Below are positions 24,932-32,874 of a DNA stretch of 37,276 bases, piece by piece (position 1 is the first letter of the stretch; each line of letters opens with the position of its first letter). The DNA comes from Oscillospiraceae bacterium. GTDB taxonomy: Bacteria; Bacillota; Clostridia; Oscillospirales; Oscillospiraceae. The translations under genes were made by a program, and so were the position numbers. Location of the stretch: NCBI GenBank assembly GCA_902783035.1, contig CACZPK010000051.1, forward strand, positions 1-37,276, given 5' to 3'. Under the pieces are notes generated by a model. It saw nothing but the letters and a program-made list of their open reading frames with translations. It was not told the DNA's origin and searched no databases.

Positions 24932-26461
24932 TCATTTTTGCGCAAGCTGGTCCAAGCGCTTTCCCTGCAGCAACAACTCTGTTTGCAGAAACGCCGCGGA
25001 GACTGCCGCGCCCCATGCGGTGAAACAGAGGTCGAACACCGCGGCGCGCGCTGCGTCTGCGCCTGAAAGCTCCGGCAGCGCAAAAGTCAGGGCGAGAAAC
25101 AACGCGCCCGGCGCCGACGGCAGGGCGGACGCCAGCAATACGCCCGCCAGCGCTGCGCCCGCGAGCGACAGGAAGTCTCCGCTTGGAACGCCCGCAAGAA
25201 AGAGCGCCGAAGCAGCAAAAGCCAGCGCGGGGACCGGCACGCAGAGCACGCCGCCGATGGGTAGCCCCGCGAGCACCAGCGGATGGGCGATGCCCAACTC
25301 GTTTTCGCAGTTGTCCATCAATTTGCCAAAGGCGGCGTCGCCCGAACCGGCGCAAAATGCGGCGGCCAACGGGGGTAGCAGGCGCTTGCACAGCACTTTC
25401 GGCGTGGTGCGCAGCCGCAAACAGGCAACGAGCAGCCAGACAAGCGCGGCGGCAAGCGTGAGCGCCGCGAATGCAACAAGCGGTTTCCAGATTTGTGCCA
25501 GCGTATGCAAGGGCATGCAGGCGGACGCTGCGATGAATGTGAGCGGCGTCAGACGGCAGAGCGTTTCCGCAATCGCGGAGAACAGGACGTCGCATTGCTC
25601 CGTCCATGCACGCAGACGATCCGCCCGCCCGCCGAGGCTCAGCAGCGCAGCGCCCGCGACGACGGACAAAAACGCGATCTGCCCGATGTTCCGCGTGACA
25701 AACGGCGAGAACGGATCGGCGGGAACCAATGCCCAAAGCTGCGCGGCGTGCCCCATACCGGCGCCGGGAATGCCGAAGATGCGCGAGAGCACAAAAATGC
25801 CGGACAGCGGAAGCAGGAGGCTGACGGCAAGAAAACGTGACGTTGTCAGGCGGCCTGCGCGGCTTGACGCTGCCGTTTCAACCGTGCCGCAGATGGTGCA
25901 GGCAGTAGAGAAAAACAGCTTGAGCGCCAAAAAAGCGCCCACTGCGTTGCCAAATGTGTGCAGCAGCGGCAGAAAGACCATGCGCTCCGCCGCTTCCGGC
26001 CATGCGGCGCCTGCCGCAGAGCAACAAAACCGCAGCAGCGCGCCCAGCGCCAGAGCGGCCAGAGGAAGCAGCAGCGCACGGTTCTCCCGCCTGCGCGCGC
26101 GAAGGGACAGCGTGTTCATGCCGCGCTGCCAGCTCCATTCCGGGACAAGGCCGAGTCCGGCGAGCAGCCGTGCGCTCCATGCGTCTCCTTCGCTCTCGCG
26201 CCCAACGAGCGTGGGGTCGAACGCTCCGCCCGCATAGCGCAGCCGGATGCGGACAAAACCGGGGTGGCGCTCTAGCGAAAGCGTGCAGCGCGTACCCCAG
26301 CCGAGCCGCTCACTCACGCGCCGGAGCAGGGTTTCCGCCGTCAGACGCAGACGCTCCGCTTCGCGCGGCTCAAAACCCTCCTGCGCCAGAAAGCGTTCAA
26401 TGCGCGCACACATTTCCGCAATGTCTGCGTTGTTGGCGGTGAAACGTTCCGGTGCTGCCAT
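24932..26461 (-). CDS. HATPase-like domain fused to a divergent dicarboxylate (SDF-family) symporter
   Basis: This is a 509-residue fusion. Residues 1-125 resemble the GHKL ATPase of anti-sigma factors (FTANNADIAEMCARIERFL, RLTAETLLRRVSERLG, VRIRLRYAGGAFDPT), but the Asn of the N box is absent, so ATP binding is doubtful. Residues 135-509 have the hydrophobic profile of Na+/dicarboxylate (DAACS/SDF) symporters, including re-entrant-loop-like AAFCAGSGDAAFGKLMDN followed by ELGIAHPLVLAGLPIGG. The NMDGT motif expected in TM7 is replaced by CVPVPAL, and the serine-rich hairpin is reduced to GSGDAAF, so ion coupling or substrate probably differs. The start at 26461 has AGGAGG 10 nt upstream; the ATG at 26485 would leave a leader of only about 9 nt. 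A single-gene unit. Confidence 0.75.
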   Translation of the reverse strand: MAAPERFTANNADIAEMCARIERFLAQEGFEPREAERLRLTAETLLRRVSERLGWGTRCTLSLERHPGFVRIRLRYAGGAFDPTLVGRESEGDAWSARLLAGLGLVPEWSWQRGMNTLSLRARRRENRALLLPLAALALGALLRFCCSAAGAAWPEAAERMVFLPLLHTFGNAVGAFLALKLFFSTACTICGTVETAASSRAGRLTTSRFLAVSLLLPLSGIFVLSRIFGIPGAGMGHAAQLWALVPADPFSPFVTRNIGQIAFLSVVAGAALLSLGGRADRLRAWTEQCDVLFSAIAETLCRLTPLTFIAASACMPLHTLAQIWKPLVAFAALTLAAALVWLLVACLRLRTTPKVLCKRLLPPLAAAFCAGSGDAAFGKLMDNCENELGIAHPLVLAGLPIGGVLCVPVPALAFAASALFLAGVPSGDFLSLAGAALAGVLLASALPSAPGALFLALTFALPELSGADAARAAVFDLCFTAWGAAVSAAFLQTELLLQGKRLDQLAQK

Positions 26462-26500
26462 ACGCCGCTGTCCTCCTGAGTCCATTGGTGATTTTCACCT

Positions 26501-26529
26501 ATTATAATGCGCGGCGCGTGGCAAATCAA
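26501..26529 (-). promoter_or_regulatory. Promoter of the HATPase-symporter fusion gene
   Basis: On the minus strand TTGATT (26529-26524), a 17-bp spacer and a perfect TATAAT (26506-26501) lie upstream. The predicted start near 26494 leaves about 33 nt before the ATG at 26461, supporting that start. Confidence 0.78.
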
Positions 26530-26553
26530 CGCAGAAGCAACAAAATACAAGAG

Positions 26554-26605
26554 AATGAATAAATATACTTGAATAATGAAAATTCGGTGCTATAATGAAT
26601 AAATA
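26554..26605 (+). promoter_or_regulatory. Ornithine carbamoyltransferase promoter flanked by ARG-box-like repeats
   Basis: The promoter is TTGAAT (26569-26574), a 16-bp spacer and an extended -10 TGC-TATAAT (26588-26596). The 12-mer AATGAATAAATA occurs twice, at 26554-26565 just before the -35 and at 26594-26605 over the -10 and start region. Both resemble the half-sites of ArgR/AhrC operators (consensus like CATGAATAAAAATKCAAK). Arginine-responsive control of the next gene is therefore likely; repression or activation cannot be told from sequence. Confidence 0.65.
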
Positions 26606-26629
26606 GTTATCAAAGGGGGATATTCTATC

Positions 26630-27625
26630 ATGGCTGTTAATCTGAAAGGACGCAATTTCCTGACACTCAAGGACTTTACTCCGGATGAGATCCGGTATAT
26701 GCTTTCCCTTGCCGCCGATCTGAAGGCGAAAAAGCGCGCGGGCATCCGCGGCACGGCACTGCAAGGCAAAAACATCGTGCTGCTGTTTGAAAAGACGTCC
26801 ACCCGTACGCGCTGCGCCTTTGAGGTTGCGGTGCACGACGAGGGCGGGCATGTGACCTTCCTCGACTCCAAATCCTCGCAGGTGGGCAAAAAGGAAAGCC
26901 TGGCGGACAGCGCAAAGGTGCTCGGCCGCTTCTTCGACGGCATTGAGTACCGCGGCTACGAGCAATCGGTGGTGGAGACGCTGGCGGCAAACGCGGGCGT
27001 ACCTGTGTGGAATGGCCTGACGGACATCGACCATCCGACGCAGGCGCTCTCTGATGTGCTGACGCTGATGGAGAACACCAAGAAGCCGCTGAACAAATGC
27101 AAACTGGTCTTTTGCGGCGATACGCGCAACAACGTTGCCTATTGCCTGATGTATATTTGCTGCAAGCTCGGTATGCACTACGTCGGCTGGGGCCCGAAGG
27201 ATCTGGCACCTGCGCAGGACGTGCTGGATTACTGCCGCGGCGTCGCGGCGGAGACGGGCGCCACGATCGAGTACGGCGAGGACATTTCGCTGCTCAAGGG
27301 CGCGGATGCGCTCTATACCGACATCTGGGCGTCCATGGGCGAGGAGGACAAGATCCCCGAGCGCGTCAAGCTGCTTACGCCGTATAAGGTGACGAAGGAG
27401 GTCTTTGCCGCCGCGGAGAATCCGGACTGCATTTTCCTGCACTGCCTGCCGTCCTTCCACGATTTCGAGACGAAAATGGCGAAGGAACAGATGGAGCTGG
27501 GCTACGATATCCGCGAGGTTACGGACGACGTGTTCCTTTCGCCGAACAGCAAGGTTTTCGATGAGGCGGAGAACCGCATGCACACCATCAAGGCGGTCAT
27601 GGTCGCCACCATCGGCAATCAATAA
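26630..27625 (+). CDS. argF: Ornithine carbamoyltransferase
   Basis: This 331-residue cytoplasmic enzyme makes citrulline from ornithine and carbamoyl phosphate, or runs in reverse in arginine catabolism. The carbamoyl-phosphate site STRTR is at residues 57-61. The DIDHPTQALSD motif, the ornithine-specifying TDIWASMGEE loop and HCLP (271-274) are all present, so it is an ornithine rather than aspartate or putrescine enzyme. The length is that of the ArgF/ArcB class. AAAGGGGGA precedes the start. No other arginine-biosynthesis or deiminase-pathway genes are in the window, so an anabolic versus catabolic (arcB) role is unresolved. ARG-box-like sites surround its promoter. A DapF-fold epimerase gene follows 29 bp downstream and is probably co-transcribed. 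Confidence 0.95.
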   Translation: MAVNLKGRNFLTLKDFTPDEIRYMLSLAADLKAKKRAGIRGTALQGKNIVLLFEKTSTRTRCAFEVAVHDEGGHVTFLDSKSSQVGKKESLADSAKVLGRFFDGIEYRGYEQSVVETLAANAGVPVWNGLTDIDHPTQALSDVLTLMENTKKPLNKCKLVFCGDTRNNVAYCLMYICCKLGMHYVGWGPKDLAPAQDVLDYCRGVAAETGATIEYGEDISLLKGADALYTDIWASMGEEDKIPERVKLLTPYKVTKEVFAAAENPDCIFLHCLPSFHDFETKMAKEQMELGYDIREVTDDVFLSPNSKVFDEAENRMHTIKAVMVATIGNQ

Positions 27626-27654
27626 CGCGTTTTATTCGGACTGGGAGGGAACAC

Positions 27655-28461
27655 ATGCGATATCGGGTACGCCGCGCCGATCCGGCGGGGAATATCACAC
27701 TTTATGTCCTTGACGCCGTGGATGCGGCGTCAAGACCCGCGCTGGCGGCGCGTCTGATCAAAGAGCTGCCGGATTGGAAGATCGAACAGGTGGGCTTTGT
27801 CTGTCCGCCTCACGCGGGAACGGATGGACGCTTTGAGATGATGGGCGGCGAGTTCTGCGGCAATGCGACCCGCGCCTATGGTATGTTGCTGGCACGCGAC
27901 AGGGGACTGGCCGCACCGGCGCATCTGCTGATCGAAACAAGCGGATGTGACCACCCTGTTGCCGTTGATGTCGATCCGAAGGCGGGCACGTCCCGCGCGC
28001 AGATGCCCCTGCCGGGGGCGGCGCGCCGATATACTGCGGGCGGCGTGGAAGGCGTGCTGGTCGATTTGGGCGGCATTGTCCACTTCGTTGTGCAATGCGC
28101 GCCGGACGAGTCGTTGATGGATGCGGTGGAGCCGATATGCAACGCGCCGCGGGAGCAGGGAGGCTTTGCCGGGGTCGAGGCTTACGGCGTGATTTTTCTG
28201 CACGACGCGCACCTGACGCCGCTGGTCAAGGTGCCGGCGGCGGGCACGTTGGTCTGGGAGGGCAGCTGCGGCAGCGGCAGCCTTGCCGCAGCGGTGGCGC
28301 TGGGCTTCGACCCGCAGACCGCGGACGGAACGTTTGCCGGAGATTTTGTCCAGCCGGCGGGCGTTATCCGCGCGGAGATCGCATGGCATGATCATGCAAT
28401 CGACGCCGCCTACATCGGCGGCAGCGTGGCGCTGGACGAGCCGGTGACGGTCGAGATTTGA
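27655..28461 (+). CDS. DapF-fold amino-acid epimerase/racemase of unknown substrate
   Basis: This is a 268-residue cytoplasmic protein. GGEFCGNATRAYG (catalytic Cys68) and WEGSCGSGSLAAA (catalytic Cys205) match the two cysteine motifs of PLP-independent diaminopimelate-epimerase-fold enzymes, which use a Cys pair to invert an alpha carbon. The surrounding residues are unlike DapF: no AEMCGNGxRC and no classical ACGTG. It is therefore probably a racemase for another amino acid, of the kind known for histidine racemases in metallophore pathways. Diaminopimelate epimerase itself remains possible. It follows ornithine carbamoyltransferase by 29 bp with GGGAGGGAACAC before the ATG, hinting at a basic amino acid such as ornithine; that is inference. 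A terminator follows 12 bases after the stop codon. Confidence 0.75.
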   Translation: MRYRVRRADPAGNITLYVLDAVDAASRPALAARLIKELPDWKIEQVGFVCPPHAGTDGRFEMMGGEFCGNATRAYGMLLARDRGLAAPAHLLIETSGCDHPVAVDVDPKAGTSRAQMPLPGAARRYTAGGVEGVLVDLGGIVHFVVQCAPDESLMDAVEPICNAPREQGGFAGVEAYGVIFLHDAHLTPLVKVPAAGTLVWEGSCGSGSLAAAVALGFDPQTADGTFAGDFVQPAGVIRAEIAWHDHAIDAAYIGGSVALDEPVTVEI

Positions 28462-28473
28462 GACAACGTAAAG

Positions 28474-28508
28474 ACGCCCTGCGGAGATGCACCTCCGCAG
28501 GGCGTTTG
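28474..28508 (+). terminator. Terminator of the ornithine carbamoyltransferase-epimerase operon
   Basis: A perfect 13-bp stem (28474-28486 with 28493-28505) with the 6-nt loop ATGCAC ends in GTTT (TTT at 28505-28507). No strong promoter is evident in 28509-28545 before the amidase fragment. Confidence 0.87.
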
Positions 28509-28545
28509 GCATAGTATGGCGCAGCAACGACAAGGAGGCAGCACC

Positions 28546-28610
28546 ATGCCGAAAATCTATCTCAGTCCGTCCACACAGGAAAGCAACCCCTATGTCACCG
28601 GGGGCGGCAG
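28546..28610 (+). pseudogene. 5' fragment of an N-acetylmuramoyl-L-alanine amidase gene split by an integrated element
   Basis: The first 21 codons plus two bases (MPKIYLSPSTQESNPYVTGGG and part of a Ser codon) match the N-terminus of a clostridial family of Amidase_3 proteins that continue with GSEEYxMNL. A good ribosome site, AAGGAGG, precedes the ATG. Past 28610 the frame runs on into the element to a stop at 28798-28800. That 84-residue chimera has no amidase sequence after residue 22 and is antisense to the recombinase gene. The missing part of the gene begins at 35581. Joining 28546-28610 to 35581-36259 gives 744 bases with an uninterrupted 247-residue frame. Confidence 0.88.
28604..28610 (+). 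repeat. Left attachment-site core (attL), direct repeat GCGGCAG
   Basis: GCGGCAG here is repeated exactly at 35574-35580. Four of the seven bases before each copy also match. The amidase reading frame switches to foreign sequence directly after this copy. It lies 63 bp beyond the stop codon of the serine recombinase, the usual position of an attachment site for such elements. Confidence 0.8.
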
Positions 28611-28673
28611 CGGCGGAAGCACAACCGGGATCGTCCGCATACCGTTCCCGCCGGCTGCACGGCACGGTTTTCC

Positions 28674-30320
28674 CTATCCGGCAGGCTGCGCGATGCGCTG
28701 TCCCGGGGGCGCGAAGCGGAAGACGATATCGATGGAACCGTCGCTATGCACCCGGATCACGTCGACCAACTCCGTGAGCAATCCGCGTGTCAGACTTTGA
28801 ATGTTGTGATGCTTGAGAAAGGCGGCGAGTGAGGGTTCCATGTCCGCGTCGCTCCGCGCCGCCGCGTCACATTCGCCCGCAAGACGCCCGGCGGCCTCCC
28901 GAAGCTGCGCCGCCTGCGCTTCCAGAGCCGAGCGTAAACGGTCGTATTGCGCATGGGAGATGTCGCCGCATTTCCAGTCAAAATACAGATCATCCAGCTG
29001 GCCGGAGACCTTGTCAAGCTCTGCTTTTATGTGCTCCAGATGCGTATGCAGCCGCGCAGAGCCGTCCTTTGCGGCCGGCGCGCGCTCTATTGCATCGACG
29101 ACCGCGCACAGACCGTCCATGTGTGCGATCTGCCTTTGTACGGACACGAGTACCGCCTGCTCCAGACGGTCCAGCCGGATCGTATGTTTGGCGCACAGCG
29201 CATGGGATTTGTCGTGATACGTCCGGCACGAATAATAGACGTATCCTTTTGCTGTGTGGCGTTTCATGCTTTTTCCGCAGTCTGCGCAGCGGAGAAAACC
29301 GGAAAAGAGATAGGGCTCGCGGCGCGCCGACGGCGTACGGGTGCTGCGCAGGCACAGGCTTTGCGCGGCGTCGAAAACGGTTTTTTCCACGATCGGGGGG
29401 ACTGCATTTTCGACGACGAACCATTCGCCCTCCGGAACGTGGACCGTTTTGTGCACCTTATAGTTGAGCTTGCGCAGCTTGCCCTGCTGCAAAGTGCCGA
29501 TGTAAACGGGACTTTGCAGGATGCGCGTGATCGAGAAGGGGCTCCAAAGCCCGTCCGTTTTCTTCCCGGCAGGACCTTTGTACCGAAAGCCCTTTTTGCG
29601 TTTATAGGCGGTCGGATTGGGAACGCCAAGCTCGTTAAGCCGTCGTGCAATTCCCATTTTGCTCATGCCCTCCACGACGAACAGGTGAAAAATGTCCCGC
29701 ACCACCTCTGCGGCATCCTCATCGACCAGAAGACGGTTGCGGTCGTCCGGGTCCTTTGCGTATCCGTAGGGGGCAAAGGCACCGATGAATTCGCCCTTTT
29801 CCCGCTTGAGCCGAAAGGTGCGGCGCACATCACAGGACGTCTTGTAGGCGTACTGCTCGTTCATGAATCCCGTGATGCCGACCTCAAGGCTGTGGACGAT
29901 CTCCGGATCGAGAAAAGTATCGAGACGCGGCTGATACAGGGAGATAAAGCGCGTGCGGTAGAGCGGGATGAACTCCTCCAGAAACTTGCCCTGATTGGCA
30001 CTGTTGCGGAACGCGCGCGAGAGGTTTTTGACGATGATGCAGTCGATGCGCCCGGATTCCACGTCATGCACCATTCGCTGGAACGCTTCGCGTTCCAGAT
30101 CGGTCGTGCCGCTTGTGCCGTCATCGACGTAGGTGTCCACCAGCTCATACGCGCCGTCTGCAAAGAACGCCGGCATGGCGTCCGTGAGGATCTTATCCTG
30201 ATTGACGACGGATTCGGACACGTCATTCCCGTCCTCACGGCTGAGGCGGATGTATTTTCCGACCTTCCAAATATGCTGACCCGGAAGACATCTGCCTTCT
30301 TCCGCTTTTCCGCCGCGCAT
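28674..30320 (-). CDS. Large serine recombinase (integrase/resolvase family)
   Basis: This is a 548-residue DNA recombinase. The N-terminal resolvase domain (about 18-165) has catalytic Ser27 in KYIRLSRED, the DDGTSGTTDLEREAFQRM segment and IIVKNLSRAFRN. A Recombinase domain follows (about 170-300, with PYGYAKDP, SKMGIARRLNELGVP and ITRILQSPVYIG). A zinc-ribbon domain has CADCGKSM followed by YYSCRTYHDKSHALC, and a coiled-coil region and a C-terminal strand domain (VDVIRVHSDGSIDIVFRF) finish the protein. This is the plan of TnpX/TndX-type transposon integrases. The start at 30320 is set by AAGGAGG 7 nt upstream and by one-base overlap (TGATG) with the TnpW-like gene. All catalytic motifs look intact, so it is probably functional. 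It reads toward attL. Confidence 0.95.
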   Translation of the reverse strand: MRGGKAEEGRCLPGQHIWKVGKYIRLSREDGNDVSESVVNQDKILTDAMPAFFADGAYELVDTYVDDGTSGTTDLEREAFQRMVHDVESGRIDCIIVKNLSRAFRNSANQGKFLEEFIPLYRTRFISLYQPRLDTFLDPEIVHSLEVGITGFMNEQYAYKTSCDVRRTFRLKREKGEFIGAFAPYGYAKDPDDRNRLLVDEDAAEVVRDIFHLFVVEGMSKMGIARRLNELGVPNPTAYKRKKGFRYKGPAGKKTDGLWSPFSITRILQSPVYIGTLQQGKLRKLNYKVHKTVHVPEGEWFVVENAVPPIVEKTVFDAAQSLCLRSTRTPSARREPYLFSGFLRCADCGKSMKRHTAKGYVYYSCRTYHDKSHALCAKHTIRLDRLEQAVLVSVQRQIAHMDGLCAVVDAIERAPAAKDGSARLHTHLEHIKAELDKVSGQLDDLYFDWKCGDISHAQYDRLRSALEAQAAQLREAAGRLAGECDAAARSDADMEPSLAAFLKHHNIQSLTRGLLTELVDVIRVHSDGSIDIVFRFAPPGQRIAQPAG

Positions 30321-30535
30321 CAAAACACCTCCTTGTCCTGCCCGCCGCACGATGGACAAACCGCCTGGCGGTGCGAGATGCATCGGCTTTTCAGGGAAAT
30401 AAAGTATCGCTGCAATTTGTCACCCAAAGATTCGCCTGCGTCCGAATACCGTATTCGTACCGTTGTTTCACCGATGCGCCAGCAAACGGGGGGAACCGCC
30501 TGCTGCGGGATTTCCGGCTTTTGCAAAGGAACCAT
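30320..30535 (-). CDS. TnpW-like small protein coupled to the recombinase
   Basis: This 71-residue protein has a core, CWRIGETTVRIRYSDAGESL followed by GDKLQRYF, that resembles the RRIGxTTYxVxVHFSxTSxETxxDKIxRLI pattern of TnpW proteins found beside TnpX-type serine recombinases in clostridial elements (from memory). It ends in a short cysteine segment with CPSC. AAGGAGG precedes the ATG at 30535; the longer GTG-started frame to 30556 would contain that site. Its TGA shares the final A with the recombinase ATG, so the two are translationally coupled, which argues strongly that the gene is real. Function in this family is not established; a role assisting or controlling recombination is inference. 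No clear promoter was seen upstream (30536-30626). Confidence 0.68.
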   Translation of the reverse strand: MVPLQKPEIPQQAVPPVCWRIGETTVRIRYSDAGESLGDKLQRYFISLKSRCISHRQAVCPSCGGQDKEVF

Positions 30536-30626
30536 GCCGCAGCCCTCCTTTTTCACGGATGGACTATCCTATGAAAAAGAACGCGCGAATATTGCGGATA
30601 CTTTGCCGCGACCGCTGCCGCACGAT

Positions 30627-30673
30627 AAAAACGCCGCTGCGCACCGTCCTCATCGGCCCGGTGCGCAGCGGCG
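30627..30673 (-). terminator. Intrinsic terminator of the Bce-type operon
   Basis: A perfect 15-bp stem (30632-30646 with 30659-30673) with a 12-nt loop is followed on the minus strand by TTTTT (30631-30627). It separates the resistance module from the recombinase genes. The remaining interval down to the recombinase holds only the TnpW-like gene. Confidence 0.9.
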
Positions 30674-30682
30674 CATATTCTG

Positions 30683-30814
30683 TCAGCCCGCCGCCATATC
30701 AACCAGCGCGGATACGCCGTAGATCATGGCAAGCAATACAGCCATGGGGATCGCCAGCACGAAAATCACCGCGCTGCCGAGCCAGAGCGTCAGTTGGTGA
30801 AATGCGCCGTTCAT
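30683..30814 (-). CDS. 43-residue membrane peptide translationally coupled to BceB
   Basis: The peptide reads MNGAFHQLTLWLGS, then a hydrophobic helix at about 13-38 (AVIFVLAIPMAVLLAMIYGV), then SALVDMAAG. Its ATG overlaps the stop codon of the BceB gene by four bases (ATGA) and AGGGAGGT lies just upstream inside that gene. A terminator begins 10 bp after its stop. It is a single-span membrane peptide with a helix-kinking Pro in the centre. I know no named family for it. Position suggests a small accessory subunit of the BceAB transporter or of BceS, which is inference. Confidence 0.68.
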   Translation of the reverse strand: MNGAFHQLTLWLGSAVIFVLAIPMAVLLAMIYGVSALVDMAAG

Positions 30815-32874
30815 CGCCACACCTCCCTGTCGCTCACGATTGCGTAGTACGCCTTTGCCGTATCGCGGTAAACAAACACATAAAAGAGCGCGAACGCAAA
30901 GAAACAGACGACATTTGTAATAATGAGCAGCGGCGTATTCTGCACGCCGAAGAGGCGGACGAGCTTCTGCACAAACGGAAACGCGAAGGCGAGATGCACG
31001 CCCGCGATCAGGAGCGGCGCGAAGAACACCGTGAGCACCTGCGAGTTGACGGTACTCTTGATCTCTCGCTTGGTCATGCCGACCTTCTGCATGATGTCGA
31101 AGCGGCTCTGGTCCTCATAGCCCTCGGAGAGCTGCTTATAGTAGATGATGAGCACCGCCGCGGCAATGAACACGATGGAGAGGATGATGCCGATGAAAAA
31201 GAGACTGCCATACATACTGAAAAAGTCGCTGCGTGCCTCGGCGCGGCATACCGAACCTACGCCGGTCCGCACCGTGTTCGCCTCGGCGTCCATCTGGTCA
31301 TAGATACGCGAGACAATCTCTGGCTCAATGGCATACTGCTCCTCATCACTGACGCCCGGCAGGTCTAGACAGCAGTATTGCATCGTGCGTGCGGCAATCA
31401 GCTTTTCGCCGAGGCTTTCCGCGTAGCTTGTAACCTCAGTCGCATAGTCCGTCCAGTCCGGCACGAATACGCAGTAGACCGTCGCGATTGTGTCATAGGT
31501 GGACAGTTTGAAGGGCAGTGCGGTCAGCGCGCCGTGGACACGGAGTGTCCGGCAGCCCTTGATGGTGAAGGTGTCGTATTCATACGGTGCGCCGCTGGAC
31601 CAGATCAGAGCCTCACCAGGAGAGAGCGTCAATTCCGTTCCCATCAGGCGATTGTAGTCGGACAGCGGCAGAACGTAGACCGTGCGAATCTGCTCAAGCA
31701 TGGACGCGGGAGAGGAAACATCCACCCGCCGAGCGACGCCATTGACGTCAACCGTGCCGTTTTCAAAGTAACCGCTGGTGTGCAGCACTGTGTATGAGAT
31801 CATGCCGTCCTCACGTCCCTGCGCAACATCGTGGACAGCGGCATCCAGCCATTCCCGCGTTTCGTCCGTGCAGACCGCAGGGGTTTTGTAGCTGACCTCA
31901 AACAGCATATCGTAGGGGTGCGCGCTGTGCAGCGCGTCGTCGCCGCCAAAGTACAGGCAACTGGTGGACGAGAGCATTACCAGCACCATCGTCGCGAGGA
32001 TGCAGATGGACGCCAGACCAGCGCCGTTGCGCTTCATGCGAAACGCCATCGACGAGACCGAGACAAAGTGGCTCGGCTGATAGTAGAAGCTTTTCTTCTT
32101 TTGCAGCAGCCTGCACAGCGCGACCGAGCCGGCGATAAACAGCAGATAGGTAGCCGCAATGACCATCAGCACGGCGGCAAAGAACATCATGATCGCGGTC
32201 AGCGGTTCGTCGATCTTCACGGCGATGTAATACGCCAGACCGAGGATGACGACGCCGGCGAGAGCAAGCAGCCAGTTCGCCTTCGGCGGCCTCTCGCCCG
32301 CCGCCTCGCTGTGCAGCAGGTCCAGCGGCTTAAAAATGCCCACCCGCGCAACCGAGAGGGCGAGGATCAGAGCGAAGATCGCCCCAAAGAAAATGACCGA
32401 GGCCGCGATGCTCTTCGGCTCAACGGAGAAGGCGTATCCCACCTGTTCGCCAGCCATGTGCAGCAGAAACAGCTCCGCAAGCTTGGAGAACAGGATTCCG
32501 CCGGCAAGACCGGTCGCAAGGGCAAACAGCGCCGAAAGCAGCGACTCCCAAAGCAGGATGCGGCTCAAATTGCCCTTGTTCATGCCGAGAATGTTGTACA
32601 GCCCGAACTCCCTGTTGCGCCGCCGTGAGAGAAACGCGTTGGTGTAGAGCAGGAACAAAAGCGAGAACAGCGCCATGACGAAGGTGCCGAGGTTGAGGAT
32701 CATCGACATGATGTTGCCGCCGCGCATCGTCTTCATCAAGGGCGAATATGACAGACTGGAGAGGATGTAGAACATCGTCACCATGCCCGAACAGGTCAGT
32801 AAGTACGGCAGGTACAGCCGCTTGTTTTTTCGCATCCCATCGAGCGCAAGGCGGAGATAAAAGCACTTTTTCAT
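30811..32874 (-). CDS. BceB-type (FtsX-family) ABC transporter permease
   Basis: This 687-residue membrane protein has ten predicted helices. The order is one helix, a group to about residue 300, one large extracytoplasmic domain at about 308-553, and three final helices. This is the hallmark of BceB permeases that sense and remove bacitracin-like or other lipid-II-binding peptides from the envelope. FtsX-like segments include FLSRRRNREFGLYNILGMNKG after the second helix and RFDIMQKVGMTKREIKSTVN after the eighth. Translation is coupled at both ends: ATGA overlap with the ATPase upstream and with the 43-residue peptide downstream. In known systems the permease signals flux to the BceS kinase. 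The actual peptide substrate cannot be read from sequence. Confidence 0.93.
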   Translation of the reverse strand: MKKCFYLRLALDGMRKNKRLYLPYLLTCSGMVTMFYILSSLSYSPLMKTMRGGNIMSMILNLGTFVMALFSLLFLLYTNAFLSRRRNREFGLYNILGMNKGNLSRILLWESLLSALFALATGLAGGILFSKLAELFLLHMAGEQVGYAFSVEPKSIAASVIFFGAIFALILALSVARVGIFKPLDLLHSEAAGERPPKANWLLALAGVVILGLAYYIAVKIDEPLTAIMMFFAAVLMVIAATYLLFIAGSVALCRLLQKKKSFYYQPSHFVSVSSMAFRMKRNGAGLASICILATMVLVMLSSTSCLYFGGDDALHSAHPYDMLFEVSYKTPAVCTDETREWLDAAVHDVAQGREDGMISYTVLHTSGYFENGTVDVNGVARRVDVSSPASMLEQIRTVYVLPLSDYNRLMGTELTLSPGEALIWSSGAPYEYDTFTIKGCRTLRVHGALTALPFKLSTYDTIATVYCVFVPDWTDYATEVTSYAESLGEKLIAARTMQYCCLDLPGVSDEEQYAIEPEIVSRIYDQMDAEANTVRTGVGSVCRAEARSDFFSMYGSLFFIGIILSIVFIAAAVLIIYYKQLSEGYEDQSRFDIMQKVGMTKREIKSTVNSQVLTVFFAPLLIAGVHLAFAFPFVQKLVRLFGVQNTPLLIITNVVCFFAFALFYVFVYRDTAKAYYAIVSDREVWR

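Noticed and set aside
28611..28800. Chimeric 84-residue protein from the amidase start into the element
   Set aside because: Only the first 22 residues have a recognisable origin; the rest is antisense to the recombinase 3' end and ends by chance.
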